A DNA stretch of 64,000 nucleotides from Adhaeribacter terrigena (GTDB taxonomy: Bacteria; Bacteroidota; Bacteroidia; Cytophagales; Hymenobacteraceae): NCBI RefSeq assembly GCF_016623615.1, contig NZ_JAEHFX010000001.1, positions 186,001-250,000 on the forward strand. Reading direction: 5' to 3'. Shown in pieces: positions 15,465 to 24,321 of this stretch. The notes under the pieces were generated by a model. The model did not search any database. It was not told the DNA's origin and worked only from the letters and a program-made list of their open reading frames with translations. Position numbers and translations under genes: made by a program. Every line of letters starts with the position of its first letter. Positions within the stretch are counted from its first letter, which is position 1.

Positions 15465-17384
15465 ATGACGATAGAACCCGGACCCCTGTTAGCGAATATC
15501 GATTCGCCCGATGACCTTAAAAAACTGAGCCAGGACCAGCTGGTGCAGGTTTGCCAGGAATTACGCCAGTTTATTATCGATAACGTTTCCATTTACGGCG
15601 GGCATTTTGGCGCCAGTCTGGGCGTGGTGGAACTGACCGTGGCTTTGCACTATATTTTCAAAACGCCTTACGATCAACTGGTTTGGGATGTGGGCCACCA
15701 GGCTTACGGACACAAGATCTTAACTGGCCGCCGCGACGTTTTTCATACGAATCGCAAATACAAAGGCCTGTCGGGTTTCCCGAAACGCAAAGAATCCATT
15801 TACGATACCTTCGGTGTAGGTCACTCTTCCACGTCTATTTCGGCGGCGCTGGGCATGGCGGTGGCTTCGCAGTATAAAGGCGAAACCGAAAAGCAGCACA
15901 TTGCCGTGATCGGTGATGGTTCCATGACGGCGGGTATGGCGTTTGAAGCGTTGAACCACGCGGGCGTAACCAACTCGAATCTGCTGGTTATTCTGAACGA
16001 CAACTGCATGAGCATCGACCCGAACGTAGGTGCTCTGAAAGAATATTTAACCGATATTACTACTTCGGCAACTTATAATAAAGTGCGCGACGAGATCTGG
16101 AATATTCTGGGCAAGATCAGCAAATTCGGTCCGAACGCGCAGCAGATTGCCAGCAAAGTTGAAAGCGGCATTAAAGCAACTTTATTAAAGCAAAGCAATT
16201 TATTCGAAAGCCTGAAATTCCGCTATTTTGGTCCGGTAGACGGTCACGACGTGAATCACCTGACTTCGGTGCTGAACGATCTGAAAAATATTCCAGGCCC
16301 GAAATTACTGCATTGCGTTACCGTAAAAGGCAAAGGCTACGCATTAGCCGAAAAAGACCAGACCAAATGGCATTCACCGGGCTTGTTCGATAAAATTACC
16401 GGCGAAATTTATAAAACTGTTCCCGAGAAACCCGAGCCGCCAAAGTACCAGGATGTTTTCGGGCATACCATGGTAGAACTGGCCGAGCAGAACGATAAAA
16501 TTATGGGCATCACCCCGGCTATGCCGAGCGGTTGTTCCCTGAACATCATGATGAAAGCCATGCCCGACCGCGCCTTCGACGTGGGCATTGCCGAGCAGCA
16601 CGCTGTTACGTTTTCGGCTGGTTTAGCAACGCAGGGTTTGGTGCCATTCTGCAACATTTACTCCAGCTTCATGCAACGCGCCTATGACCAGGTAATGCAC
16701 GACGTGTGTCTTCAGAACCTGAACGTGGTTTTCTGCTTAGACCGCGCCGGTTTTGCCGGTGCCGACGGCCCGACGCACCACGGAACCTACGATATGGCCT
16801 ACATGCGCTGCCTGCCAAACATGATCGTTTCGGCACCGATGAACGAAGAAGAACTGCGTAACTTAATGTTCACTGCTTCGCAACCCGATATGGGACCGTT
16901 CACGATCCGTTACCCAAGAGGCGAAGGTGTAATGCCGGAATGGCGCACGCCGCTTAAAAAGATTGAAGTAGGCAAGGGCCGGGTGATTCAGGAAGGCGAA
17001 GAAGTGGCAATTCTGACGATTGGCCACATTGGTAACTACGCCGTGGAGGTTTGCGAAAAACTTTCGTTAGAAGGGCTGAATCCGGGCCATTATGACATGC
17101 GTTTTGCCAAACCCTTAGACGAAGAAATGCTGCACGACATCATGCGGAGATACGATAAGATCGTGACCGTGGAAGATGGCTGTCTGCAAGGCGGTTTTGG
17201 CTCGGCAGTTTTGGAATTTATGGCCGATCATAACTACCACGCGCAGGTTCGCCGCTTAGGCATTCCGGATAAATATTTTGAGCACGGCAGCCAGTTGCAA
17301 TTGCAGCACGAAGCCGGTTTTGCGCCCCAGGATATTGAAAAAGCCGTACGCGAACTAATGGCGCAGCACGTTTACGCGCGCTAA
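15465..17384 (+). CDS. dxs: 1-deoxy-D-xylulose-5-phosphate synthase
   Basis: It condenses pyruvate and glyceraldehyde 3-phosphate, using thiamine diphosphate, in the first step of the MEP isoprenoid pathway. The 639 residues match the family. Markers are YGGHFGASLGVVELTVALHY and WDVGHQAYGHK near the N-terminus, the ThDP/Mg motif GDGSMTAGMAFEALNHAG, DVGIAEQHAVTFSAG with the catalytic glutamate, RAGFAGADGPTHHGTYD, and a transketolase C-terminal domain (TVEDGCLQGGFGSAV). The stop overlaps the first base of a 30-bp motif copy. A terminator follows. Confidence 0.97.
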   Translation: MTIEPGPLLANIDSPDDLKKLSQDQLVQVCQELRQFIIDNVSIYGGHFGASLGVVELTVALHYIFKTPYDQLVWDVGHQAYGHKILTGRRDVFHTNRKYKGLSGFPKRKESIYDTFGVGHSSTSISAALGMAVASQYKGETEKQHIAVIGDGSMTAGMAFEALNHAGVTNSNLLVILNDNCMSIDPNVGALKEYLTDITTSATYNKVRDEIWNILGKISKFGPNAQQIASKVESGIKATLLKQSNLFESLKFRYFGPVDGHDVNHLTSVLNDLKNIPGPKLLHCVTVKGKGYALAEKDQTKWHSPGLFDKITGEIYKTVPEKPEPPKYQDVFGHTMVELAEQNDKIMGITPAMPSGCSLNIMMKAMPDRAFDVGIAEQHAVTFSAGLATQGLVPFCNIYSSFMQRAYDQVMHDVCLQNLNVVFCLDRAGFAGADGPTHHGTYDMAYMRCLPNMIVSAPMNEEELRNLMFTASQPDMGPFTIRYPRGEGVMPEWRTPLKKIEVGKGRVIQEGEEVAILTIGHIGNYAVEVCEKLSLEGLNPGHYDMRFAKPLDEEMLHDIMRRYDKIVTVEDGCLQGGFGSAVLEFMADHNYHAQVRRLGIPDKYFEHGSQLQLQHEAGFAPQDIEKAVRELMAQHVYAR

Positions 17385-17412
17385 AAACGGTAGGGTTTCG
17401 GCCCGAAAAAGT
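17383..17412 (-). repeat. 30-bp motif at the dxs stop codon
   Basis: AAAAACGGTAGGGTTT then CGGCCCGAAAAAGT. Its first bases are the TAA of dxs. Confidence 0.8.
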
Positions 17413-17419
17413 CAATAAT

Positions 17420-17460
17420 AAAAAAACCTCACCAGTCTTCAGGACCGGTGAGGTTTTTTT
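17420..17460 (+). terminator. Terminator of dxs
   Basis: AAAAACCTCACC and GGTGAGGTTTTT arms around AGTCTTCAGGACC. It is the same AACCTC/GAGGTT family as 18238-18278 and 54166-54203. Confidence 0.85.
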
Positions 17461-17619
17461 ATTTCAGGCGGTTTCCTTTGCTATACCGGCCGGCCTGAAA
17501 CCAGAACCCGGACACAATAGTTATGCTATCAGGGAAAACAATTTTCCGTTATATTTAAACCCAAACCCGAAATTGCCTTGAACCCGGAGAAATCAATTCC
17601 CGGTAATAAAATAAACAAG

Positions 17620-18222
17620 ATGGAAACGAATAAAACCTTAGATCTGACCGCGGAAGCGAAGAAATATACTTACGCCGAATACAAAGCCGGTACTGAAAAA
17701 CAGGTAAACGAAGGCATGTGCGCCACGCCGGAACTGCTGGAATATACCAAACTGAACCTCCAACGCATGAAACGCCTGGACAAAACAGTGAGCCTGCGGC
17801 CGGAGGTAACCGAAGCCCTGGAAAAGCTTAACCGGAAATTGCAATGGGTAGTGATTTCGGAAGGCTGGTGCGGCGATGCGGCCCAGAACGTGCCGGTGCT
17901 GGCTAAAATTGCGGAAGCCTCGGAAGGGAAAATAACGCTGGAATTTGTGCTCCGCGATCAGAATCTGGAACTGATGGATCTTTACCTGACCAATGGCGGC
18001 CGCTCTATTCCGAAGCTGATTTGCTTTGATGCCGATACGCAGGAAGAATTAGGAACCTGGGGACCGCGTCCGGCAGCCGCGCAGGAAATGTTTATACGCC
18101 TTAAAAACGAGGGCGTTCCGAAAGACGAATTCATTTCCGCGGTGCATACCTGGTATTCCAACGATAAAACCCAAAGCATGCAAATGGAGTGTGCCGAATT
18201 ATTGGAAAACTGTAATCGCTAA
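17620..18222 (+). CDS. Thioredoxin-fold protein with WCGDA site
   Basis: The start at 17620 (METNKTLDLTAEAKKYT) gives 200 residues. A TTG 42 bases upstream is less likely. The thioredoxin-like core holds SEGWCGDAAQNVPVLAKIAE with Trp83-Cys84-Gly85-Asp86-Ala87, so only one cysteine of the usual CxxC is present. The cis-proline region reads GGRSIPKLICFD. This matches the Bacteroidota/Firmicutes 'Thioredoxin_9' group, whose substrate is not established. There is no signal peptide, so it is cytoplasmic. Terminators lie on both sides, making it monocistronic. Confidence 0.8.
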   Translation: METNKTLDLTAEAKKYTYAEYKAGTEKQVNEGMCATPELLEYTKLNLQRMKRLDKTVSLRPEVTEALEKLNRKLQWVVISEGWCGDAAQNVPVLAKIAEASEGKITLEFVLRDQNLELMDLYLTNGGRSIPKLICFDADTQEELGTWGPRPAAAQEMFIRLKNEGVPKDEFISAVHTWYSNDKTQSMQMECAELLENCNR

Positions 18223-18237
18223 GCTGAACCGGCTTTT

Positions 18238-18278
18238 TAAAACCTCGCAGATCTTCAAGACCTGTGAGGTTTTTTTTC
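18238..18278 (+). terminator. Terminator of the thioredoxin-like gene
   Basis: AAACCTCGCAG and CTGTGAGGTTT arms with inner ATCTTCAAGA, followed by eight T. A TACTTTCG sequence directly after it (18280-18287) resembles a -7 box for the hydrolase gene. Confidence 0.8.
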
Positions 18279-18308
18279 GTACTTTCGTTTGCTACCTTCT
18301 AAAAAACG

Positions 18309-19070
18309 ATGACTACCAAACCCGCCGAAAACACCCTTGTATTCCTGCACGGTTTCTGCGAAAGCACCGAAGTATGGACCGACTTTATTGCTAAACTGCC
18401 GGAGAAATTCCATTGCGTGGCATTAGATCTGCCGGGTTTCGGTGCAAACCTGGAGCCGGTGAAAGATTATTCCATAGAAGCCATGGCCGAAGCCGTGCAT
18501 GCCGAACTGAAACAGCTGCACATTAAAAAGTGCGTGCTGGTGGGGCATTCGCTGGGCGGTTACGTGAGTCTGGCGTTTGCGGAAAAATACCCGAAAATGC
18601 TGCAGGGCATGTGCTTGTTCCATTCCAGCGCTTTGCCCGATTCCGAAGAGAAAAAAGAAGCCCGCAACAAGACCATCGAGTTTGTGAAAAAGCATGGCGT
18701 GGAGGTTTTTATGGATTCTTTTGTAACCCCGCTTTTTGCGCCGGAAAACCGGGAGAAATGTAAAACCGCGATCGAAAAACTGAAGAAGATCGGCAAAGCC
18801 ACGCCCGAAGAATCCATCGTGAAAACCCTGCGGGCCATGCGCGATCGTAAAAAACGCCTGAAAGTGCTTCAGGAAGCTGCGTTCCCGGTTTTGTTTATTG
18901 CCGGCAAAGAAGATGGAGCCGTGCCACTGGAAGCTACGTTGCAGCAATGCCATTTACCTAACAACAGCACCACCGTTTTCCTGGGCGGTACCGGCCACAT
19001 GGGCATGTTCGAAAAGCCTTACGAAACCCGGAAGGCCCTGGAAAAATTTGCGGAATTGGTTTTCGGCTGA
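18309..19070 (+). CDS. Alpha/beta-fold hydrolase
   Basis: A 253-residue esterase/lipase-like hydrolase of unknown substrate. The oxyanion region is FLHGFCEST. The nucleophile elbow is GHSLGG with Ser81, the acid is in IAGKEDGAVP and the base histidine is in GTGHMG, so the triad is complete. There is a helical cap of about 90 residues (EEKKEARNKTIEFVKKHG to ESIVKTLRAMRDRKKRL). There is no signal peptide. It is convergent with the acyltransferase gene. Confidence 0.88.
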   Translation: MTTKPAENTLVFLHGFCESTEVWTDFIAKLPEKFHCVALDLPGFGANLEPVKDYSIEAMAEAVHAELKQLHIKKCVLVGHSLGGYVSLAFAEKYPKMLQGMCLFHSSALPDSEEKKEARNKTIEFVKKHGVEVFMDSFVTPLFAPENREKCKTAIEKLKKIGKATPEESIVKTLRAMRDRKKRLKVLQEAAFPVLFIAGKEDGAVPLEATLQQCHLPNNSTTVFLGGTGHMGMFEKPYETRKALEKFAELVFG

Positions 19071-19092
19071 TCGGCTAATAAGCAGATTTTCG

Positions 19093-19122
19093 ACTTTTTC
19101 AGGCCAGAACGCTACCGTTTTT
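19093..19122 (+). repeat. 30-bp motif encoding the C-terminus of the acyltransferase
   Basis: ACTTTTTCAGGCC then AGAACGCTACCGTTTTT. Read on the minus strand it encodes KNGSVLA followed by the TGA stop. Confidence 0.8.
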
Positions 19123-20319
19123 TGCGGCGCTTTTACTTCGTTTCAGTTTCATGTTGCCGGCAAGCCTGATGGCTGGTTTTTCAATGAAGCGGAAGCCTGC
19201 ATAGCTTAAAATAACCAACACCGGGGTGAGCGAAAATATGATACCAGAAAATTCTGCGGGGCTTAACTGCTTTGCGTTTTTCAGGCCAAAGCCAAAATAG
19301 AAAACCGTGAAAAGCAGGATTCCGTGGAGCAAATACGTGCTGTAGCAAATATCGCCTAAAAATTTCAAGGTCTGGTTTCTGAAGACGCCAAACAGATCCG
19401 CTCCGCCCGCGAAGAGCAGAAAAACCAGGAAGATCAGCGCTTTGCAAACTACATTGTCGGCGGTTTCAAATTGGGGGATGGCCAGCAGGCAGGCAAGGAT
19501 AATTAATCCCGTCAGGGCCTGGTTTCTTTTCGAATTAATGGAAAAATGTTGCGTTAAAAACGCCGTTATAATGCCGCCGGCAAACGATAGATAGTCGTGG
19601 TAATGCTGCAGGCCGTGGTATTTATAGAATATCAGCAAAAAAGCAATGCTGGCAACCAGGTAAAATACGGCCGGCCGGACCTTTAATATGAACAGAGAAA
19701 GCAGCGGTAAGCTGAAATAGAAAAGCCATTCGAAGCGCAGCGTCCAGGTTATTTTGGCATTGATCAGGTTGGCAAGGGCATGGCCGTTAAGCACTGTTTC
19801 GCCGGGAATTTCAAAAAGCCCCAGCCGGAGTACCGATACCAGAAATTCTGAAAACCCCCTTTGTATTTGCCAGTCGCTCAGGATGAGTACATACAGAATA
19901 ATGATGGCGAGCGAAAAATAATACATGGGTACCAGCCTGAAAAACCGGGAAACGAAAAAGTACGCCCAATCGAACGGCTCCTTTCTGGCCTGAATCAGCT
20001 TTTTGGTGAAAAGGAATGCGGAAATCATAAAGAAAAGCGCAACGCTGGTCTGGCCGAAATGATTGAACAGGTTTGAACTCGTAAGCGTCCAGGTACCGGT
20101 TTGCAGGTATTGGTGCCAGATGCTGGCGTGGTGAATAAAGACTCCAATGCCCAGCAATCCTCTCAGGCCATCGATGGTTTCGTAGCGGCTTGGCAGCGAA
20201 CTGATTCCGGGCTTTAAAATTTTGTTGATTAAAAAGCCGGTAAGAAAAGCCAGCAAAAAGATACCGAGCGCGAAAAGCGGATGTAAGGGATCGGCAAGTT
20301 GGGTGAGTTTGGAAATCAT
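19099..20319 (-). CDS. Acyltransferase 3 family membrane protein
   Basis: A 406-residue protein with about ten membrane helices and the acyltransferase-3 N-terminal signature YETIDGLRGLLGIGVFIHHASIWH, including the conserved catalytic-type histidine. ALFFMISAFLFTKKL and FRLVPMYYFSLA follow. The family O-acylates sugars of lipopolysaccharide, exopolysaccharide or macrolides. No glycan gene is adjacent, so the acceptor is unknown. The last seven codons and stop come from a 30-bp motif copy. Confidence 0.88.
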   Translation of the reverse strand: MISKLTQLADPLHPLFALGIFLLAFLTGFLINKILKPGISSLPSRYETIDGLRGLLGIGVFIHHASIWHQYLQTGTWTLTSSNLFNHFGQTSVALFFMISAFLFTKKLIQARKEPFDWAYFFVSRFFRLVPMYYFSLAIIILYVLILSDWQIQRGFSEFLVSVLRLGLFEIPGETVLNGHALANLINAKITWTLRFEWLFYFSLPLLSLFILKVRPAVFYLVASIAFLLIFYKYHGLQHYHDYLSFAGGIITAFLTQHFSINSKRNQALTGLIILACLLAIPQFETADNVVCKALIFLVFLLFAGGADLFGVFRNQTLKFLGDICYSTYLLHGILLFTVFYFGFGLKNAKQLSPAEFSGIIFSLTPVLVILSYAGFRFIEKPAIRLAGNMKLKRSKSAAKNGSVLA

Positions 20320-20502
20320 TTTTGCTTTTCGGTGGACTCAGGAATCAGCCAGCAAAATACAATATTAACCCGTATGCCGGTTTGAAATTCAAAAATTAAT
20401 CCCTTAGCACAGCCGTAATTCCCTTGTTTATGCAGGCCTGCAAGCGCCGTAAAGCGCTGAGACCGTCCGAGACCGGGCAATAAGCCTGACCGAAAGTCAC
20501 GT

Positions 20503-21069
20503 TTAACTTTTCGATATCCCTTTCCAAAACAGAGCAAAGGTCTGGTCGGTTACGGCTTTCCGGTTTGTGAGCTGCGGATTTTGCGTTAAAAATCCTACCG
20601 TTGCGTTAAGCTGTCCGCTGAAAAGCGCGATGAAAAGCCCGCTATCTATAGGGGCAAGGCTGCCGGCTTCGATGGCTTCCTCTACAAAATCCAGGGTGAA
20701 CTGAAAGGCCGAAGCCGATTCTTCTTTGGTTAGGCTGGAAATGAAAGGCGAGTGACTGTACATGTTGAAAAACCGGAATTGGTACGGGTTTTCCAGGGCC
20801 CACGAAATGGCTTTTTGCCAGAAATGGTAGAGTTTGTTTTCTACGGAAGGTTCAGTAGGAAAATCCTGTTGAAAAAAGCCGGCCAGTTCGTTTTTAGCTT
20901 CCCGGTAAAGGGCATTTATCAGTTCGTCTTTGCTTTTAAAATACAGGAATAAAGTGCCCGTGGCCACGCCCGCTTCTTTTGAAATGGTAGCCGTAGAAGT
21001 ATTCTGAAAGCCCTTTTCGCAGAATAATTTCAGGGCGGTAGCAATAATGCGGGCTCTTTTCTCAGACAT
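20503..21069 (-). CDS. TetR/AcrR-family transcriptional regulator
   Basis: A 188-residue regulator. The N-terminal helix-turn-helix is KRARIIATALKLFCEKGFQN followed by TSTATISKEAGVATGTLFLYFKSKDELI, a textbook TetR sequence. The C-terminal ligand-binding half is variable, as expected. The start codon is 15 bases past the stop of the metallo-hydrolase gene, so both are likely one transcript. A palindrome upstream of that operon is the probable autoregulatory operator. The inducer is unknown. Confidence 0.92.
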   Translation of the reverse strand: MSEKRARIIATALKLFCEKGFQNTSTATISKEAGVATGTLFLYFKSKDELINALYREAKNELAGFFQQDFPTEPSVENKLYHFWQKAISWALENPYQFRFFNMYSHSPFISSLTKEESASAFQFTLDFVEEAIEAGSLAPIDSGLFIALFSGQLNATVGFLTQNPQLTNRKAVTDQTFALFWKGISKS

Positions 21070-21079
21070 GCGTTCGGGT

Positions 21080-21109
21080 AGTTTTTATTCTGCTTTCGCT
21101 ACCGTTTTT
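21080..21109 (+). repeat. 30-bp motif supplying the metallo-hydrolase stop codon
   Basis: AGTTTTTATTCTGC then TTTCGCTACCGTTTTT. The minus strand encodes KTVAKAE and TAA. Confidence 0.75.
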
Positions 21110-22212
21110 ACCTTTTCCCACCAGCGGCTGGCTGGGTACGTTTCGTCCAGAATAACCGGCTCGCCGATCATGGGCGTGGTGATCTTTACCTGCTTTTCGG
21201 CGGCGGCTTTTACCACGCGCTGCAAAGGTTCATCCCAGTCGTGTAAGGCCAGGGCGAATTTTCCTAAATGAACCGGCAACAGCACTTTGGCTTGCAGATC
21301 CTGGGCGGCCTGCACGGTTTGCTCCGGCATCATGTGAATATAAGGCCAGTTTTTGTTGTATTGCCCGGTTTCCAGAATGGCAATATCCAAGGGACCGAAT
21401 TTCTCGCCGATGGCTTTAAAATGCGCATCGTAACCGGAATCGCCGCCGATGTAAATTTTATGACTTGGTGTTTCCAGCACGTACGAAGCCCAAAGCGATT
21501 TCCCGCGCGCAAGGCCGCGGCCGGAAAAATGGCGCGCCGGGGTAGCCGTTAATTTCAGGTTTTCGAAGGTAGTCGCTTCCCACCAGTCCAGTTCGGTAAT
21601 TTTATTTTCGGCAATTCCCCAATTCTCTAAATGCGCGCCCACGCCCAAAGGCACGTAAAAATGCTTCACCTTATCTTTAATAGCCGTAATGGTTTCGTAG
21701 TCGAGGTGGTCGTAATGGTCGTGGGAAATGATGAGCATATCGATCTCCGGAAGATCGGAAGCGGCGTAATTATTGGCGCCTTCAAAAGCCGTTACCATAA
21801 ACGAAAACGGCGAAGCATGACCGCTGAAAACGGGATCTACGAGAATATTTCTGCCGTTGGTTTTAAGAAGATAAGACGAATGCCCGAACCAGAAAATGCT
21901 AGGCTTTTGAGTGGAAAAAGTCTTCAGATCGGATTTAACGGTAGGAATGGATGCGGCCGGCCGGTTGTTTTTCGATTTGTTGAAAAAGTCGTAAAGCATG
22001 CCAAAAAAAGTTGCTTCTTCTGCCTGAACCGGCGTTTCGGATAAATTCCGGAACGCACCGTCTTTGTAGTTCGGCGATTTTTGAATGCGTTCCAGCCGTT
22101 TGCCTTTGGGCGTTTTGCCAAATGGGCCCTGCTGCATGACCATAAAACCGGTTATGGACAAAAAACAGGTAATGATGAAGGTGGTGATCATAAGTTTAGG
22201 CAGGATTTTCAT
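21085..22212 (-). CDS. Membrane-anchored MBL-fold metallo-hydrolase
   Basis: A 375-residue protein with an N-terminal hydrophobic segment (LMITTFIITCFLSITGFMVM). A metallo-beta-lactamase domain related to the UlaG/NAPE-PLD-like group follows: WFGHSSYLLKTNGRNILVDPVF, then the metal motif SHDHYDHLD, then ARHFSGRG, GGDSGYD and LPVHLGKFALALHDWDEP. Relatives hydrolyse lactones or phosphodiesters; the substrate here cannot be read from sequence. It is the first gene of a two-gene operon with TetR, presumably repressed by it through the operator at 22230-22258. Confidence 0.88.
   Translation of the reverse strand: MKILPKLMITTFIITCFLSITGFMVMQQGPFGKTPKGKRLERIQKSPNYKDGAFRNLSETPVQAEEATFFGMLYDFFNKSKNNRPAASIPTVKSDLKTFSTQKPSIFWFGHSSYLLKTNGRNILVDPVFSGHASPFSFMVTAFEGANNYAASDLPEIDMLIISHDHYDHLDYETITAIKDKVKHFYVPLGVGAHLENWGIAENKITELDWWEATTFENLKLTATPARHFSGRGLARGKSLWASYVLETPSHKIYIGGDSGYDAHFKAIGEKFGPLDIAILETGQYNKNWPYIHMMPEQTVQAAQDLQAKVLLPVHLGKFALALHDWDEPLQRVVKAAAEKQVKITTPMIGEPVILDETYPASRWWEKVKTVAKAE
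21892..21921 (-). repeat. 30-bp motif inside the metallo-hydrolase gene
   Basis: GAAAATGCTAGGCTTT then TGAGTGGAAAAAGT. One base differs from the core. It is a coding copy and could be partly fortuitous. Confidence 0.5.
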
Positions 22213-22229
22213 TTGAAGGCCGGAAATTT

Positions 22230-22258
22230 TTTACTGATATGACTAATCAGTCAGTAAA
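22230..22258. promoter_or_regulatory. Probable TetR operator
   Basis: TTTACTGA and TCAGTAAA arms (22230-22237, 22251-22258) enclose TATGACTAATCAG. It also contains TGACTAATCAGTCA, typical of TetR/AcrR sites. It lies 18 bases upstream of the metallo-hydrolase start codon, where it would cover the promoter or transcription start. Confidence 0.75.
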
Positions 22259-22551
22259 GGTAGGAACCGGCTTTTTCTGCAGCAAGTTCCGGATAAAGAA
22301 TTTTAAGTGCTGCAAGTGCCAGGTATAATAGCCGGCCCACACCAGGTTGTCCCGGCAAAAGTCATTTAGGGCGTAGTTTCCTGATCAGCGCAACCTGCTT
22401 TAGCATGCGGGGAAATAAAGATGCTACTGCAAAAGTTCGGCTTAGGACTTTGAGAGATTAGCAGAAAGCAGTTTTTAGGCTGAAAAGGATAGCGTTTTGG
22501 CAAAATCAGTTTTAAAAAAGCAGCTTCCTTTCCAAAGCCCGAAAATTGCGT
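22259..22551. other. Gene-free stretch upstream of the TetR operon
   Basis: About 290 bases with no coding frame seen. One 30-bp motif copy is at 22470-22499. Confidence 0.5.
22470..22499 (+). repeat. 30-bp motif, intergenic
   Basis: AGTTTTTAGGCTG then AAAAGGATAGCGTTTTG. It lies past the 3' end of the START-domain gene. Confidence 0.7.
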
Positions 22552-23022
22552 TTACGGATGCGGCGTTACTTCTTTGGGAAATTTATCGGCAATTAAATTC
22601 AGGTTAATGCCGTGTTCCAGAAATGCCTTGCAGCCATCTAAAACGGTGGTAAATCCGCCGGTCGCATCTTTTATCTCGTTCAGCAGTTCCGGGCCGGTTT
22701 GGTGGAAGCCGTAGTTTCTGATGGTTACGTAGGTCGCGTTTTCGCTCAGGGTTTTAAAGTTAAATTCTACCGAGGTTGCCGGTTCGCCCCATTCGATCAG
22801 AATGCGTTCGTTCAGCTGAATTTCCTTTACCAAAACTTCCGCCGAAACGCCGTACATTTCCCATTCCCAGGTAATGGTTTTACCGGTTTCCAGTTTGCCG
22901 CTGCCTTGGGTAAACCAGAAATTCCGGGTGATCTCCGGATCGGTAAAGGCTTGAAAAACCTGCGCGGCCGGTTTACGGATGAGCATCTGGGTTTCTACCA
23001 CGGGAGTCTGGTTTGTTGGCAT
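22552..23022 (-). CDS. START/SRPBCC (AHSA1-like) domain protein
   Basis: A 156-residue cytoplasmic protein with the AHSA1-type helix-grip fold. MLIRKPAAQVFQAFTDPE at the N-terminus is the usual opening, a WEWEMYG/ILIEWGEP strand pair is in the middle, and the long C-terminal helix contains FTTVLDGCKAFLEHG. These proteins bind hydrophobic ligands, and the ligand is unknown. A second, more distant member lies at 24322-24750, on the other side of the antiporter gene. Confidence 0.85.
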   Translation of the reverse strand: MPTNQTPVVETQMLIRKPAAQVFQAFTDPEITRNFWFTQGSGKLETGKTITWEWEMYGVSAEVLVKEIQLNERILIEWGEPATSVEFNFKTLSENATYVTIRNYGFHQTGPELLNEIKDATGGFTTVLDGCKAFLEHGINLNLIADKFPKEVTPHP

Positions 23023-23082
23023 AAATGGGTAAACGTAGCTGCTAAAAATGAAAAAGACTTAGCTGAAAAGCGGCTTGGTTTT

Positions 23083-24150
23083 TCAGGGGTAAATGATGAG
23101 GAAAATAAACGCAAATAAATTGACCAGAAGCACCACGCCGTACACAATATTAGTGCGGCCGCTGCTCAGCGAAAGCATTACCGTAAACACCGAAAGCCCC
23201 AGCAGAATAATGGATTTAATGTCGAGCCCCAGAATGATTTCCATGTCGTAGATAAAGCAAACCAGCGCTACGCTCGGAATGGTTAAGCCGATACTGGCCA
23301 GCGCCGAGCCCAGCGATAAATTCAAACTTACCTGCAGCTTGTTGCTCCGGGCAGCAATAATGGCGGCAATGCTTTCGGGTAATAAAATAATGGCTGCAAT
23401 TATGACGCCTACCAGTGTTAATGGCAAATGGTAGCTGGTAATAATGCTTTCGATGGTAGGCGACAGGGTTTTAGCCAGTAGCACTACTATGCCTAAACTT
23501 ATCAGCAGGAAAACCAGGCTTAAAACCAGCACCCGGTTGTTTACTTGTAATGAAGGATGATCTTCCTTTATTTCGGTGGTAAGAAAATAGTTGCGGTGCC
23601 GGGAAGTCTGGGCAAATAAAAAGCAGCCGTAAATTACCAGGCAGGCCACCGAAGCGAACATAAGTTGCGGTGAGGAATAATAAGAACCCTGCGCGCTCTT
23701 GGTGAAAGTAGGCACCACCAGGGTAAATACCACAATGGAAATAAGGGAAACCAGGGCTATGATCACCGAATGTTTGGAGAATTTCTGTTCGTGATGTTTC
23801 AGACCGCCGATAAAAAGACAAAGCCCCACAATGCCGTTCAGAATAAGCATGGTGGCCGAATAAACCGTATCGCGGGCCAAAGAAACGGCTTCTTTTCCGC
23901 CCGAAATCATGAGCGAAATGATGATGGAAACTTCTATTACCGTAATGGCAATGGCCAGGATAATGGTTCCGTAAGGTTCGCCAACGCGGTGGGCAATGAT
24001 CTCGGAATGGTGCACCGCCGACATTACGCTTAATATAAGCAGGACGCTGGCTACTACCTGAAAAATACTACTGTCGTGTACAAGCCCCGAAAAAAACAGG
24101 ATCCAGGCCAGTGTCGGGATAATGATGGTCCATTGCAGGAATAATCTCAT
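23083..24150 (-). CDS. Ca2+/H+ antiporter, ChaA-like (CaCA superfamily)
   Basis: A 355-residue inner-membrane antiporter with about eleven hydrophobic helices. The two inverted CaCA alpha repeats are visible as EPYGTIILAIAITVIEVSII (first half) and LLPESIAAIIAARSNKLQVS followed by LNLSLGSALASIGLTIP (second half), each with its conserved glutamate. An acidic/histidine-containing loop (HRNYFLTTEIKEDHPS) separates the halves. It likely exports Ca2+, and possibly Na+, in exchange for protons. It lies 60 bases upstream of the START-domain gene and may be co-transcribed. Confidence 0.88.
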   Translation of the reverse strand: MRLFLQWTIIIPTLAWILFFSGLVHDSSIFQVVASVLLILSVMSAVHHSEIIAHRVGEPYGTIILAIAITVIEVSIIISLMISGGKEAVSLARDTVYSATMLILNGIVGLCLFIGGLKHHEQKFSKHSVIIALVSLISIVVFTLVVPTFTKSAQGSYYSSPQLMFASVACLVIYGCFLFAQTSRHRNYFLTTEIKEDHPSLQVNNRVLVLSLVFLLISLGIVVLLAKTLSPTIESIITSYHLPLTLVGVIIAAIILLPESIAAIIAARSNKLQVSLNLSLGSALASIGLTIPSVALVCFIYDMEIILGLDIKSIILLGLSVFTVMLSLSSGRTNIVYGVVLLVNLFAFIFLIIYP

Positions 24151-24261
24151 AAGTTGTTTTTGATTCTTTGCAAGATAAGATTTTTAAGGTTTTTTTCCGG
24201 CATAAAATTGTTCTTTACGGTACCGGGATTACGCAATTTTTTTTCTGAACGCTGTTAATGG

Positions 24262-24296
24262 AAAAAAAAAGTGCCGGACAAAACCGCCCGGCACTT
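24262..24296 (-). terminator. Terminator of the second START-domain gene
   Basis: GTGCCGG (24271-24277) and CCGGCAC (24288-24294) form the stem. On the minus strand a run of nine T follows. Confidence 0.85.
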
Positions 24297-24321
24297 CTGA
24301 GATTGTTGATAAATTGGAGCA

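Noticed and set aside
20576-20605. Motif copy inside the TetR gene (TACCGTTGCG)
   Set aside because: The left end lacks ACTTTTT and the right end diverges; too weak to count.
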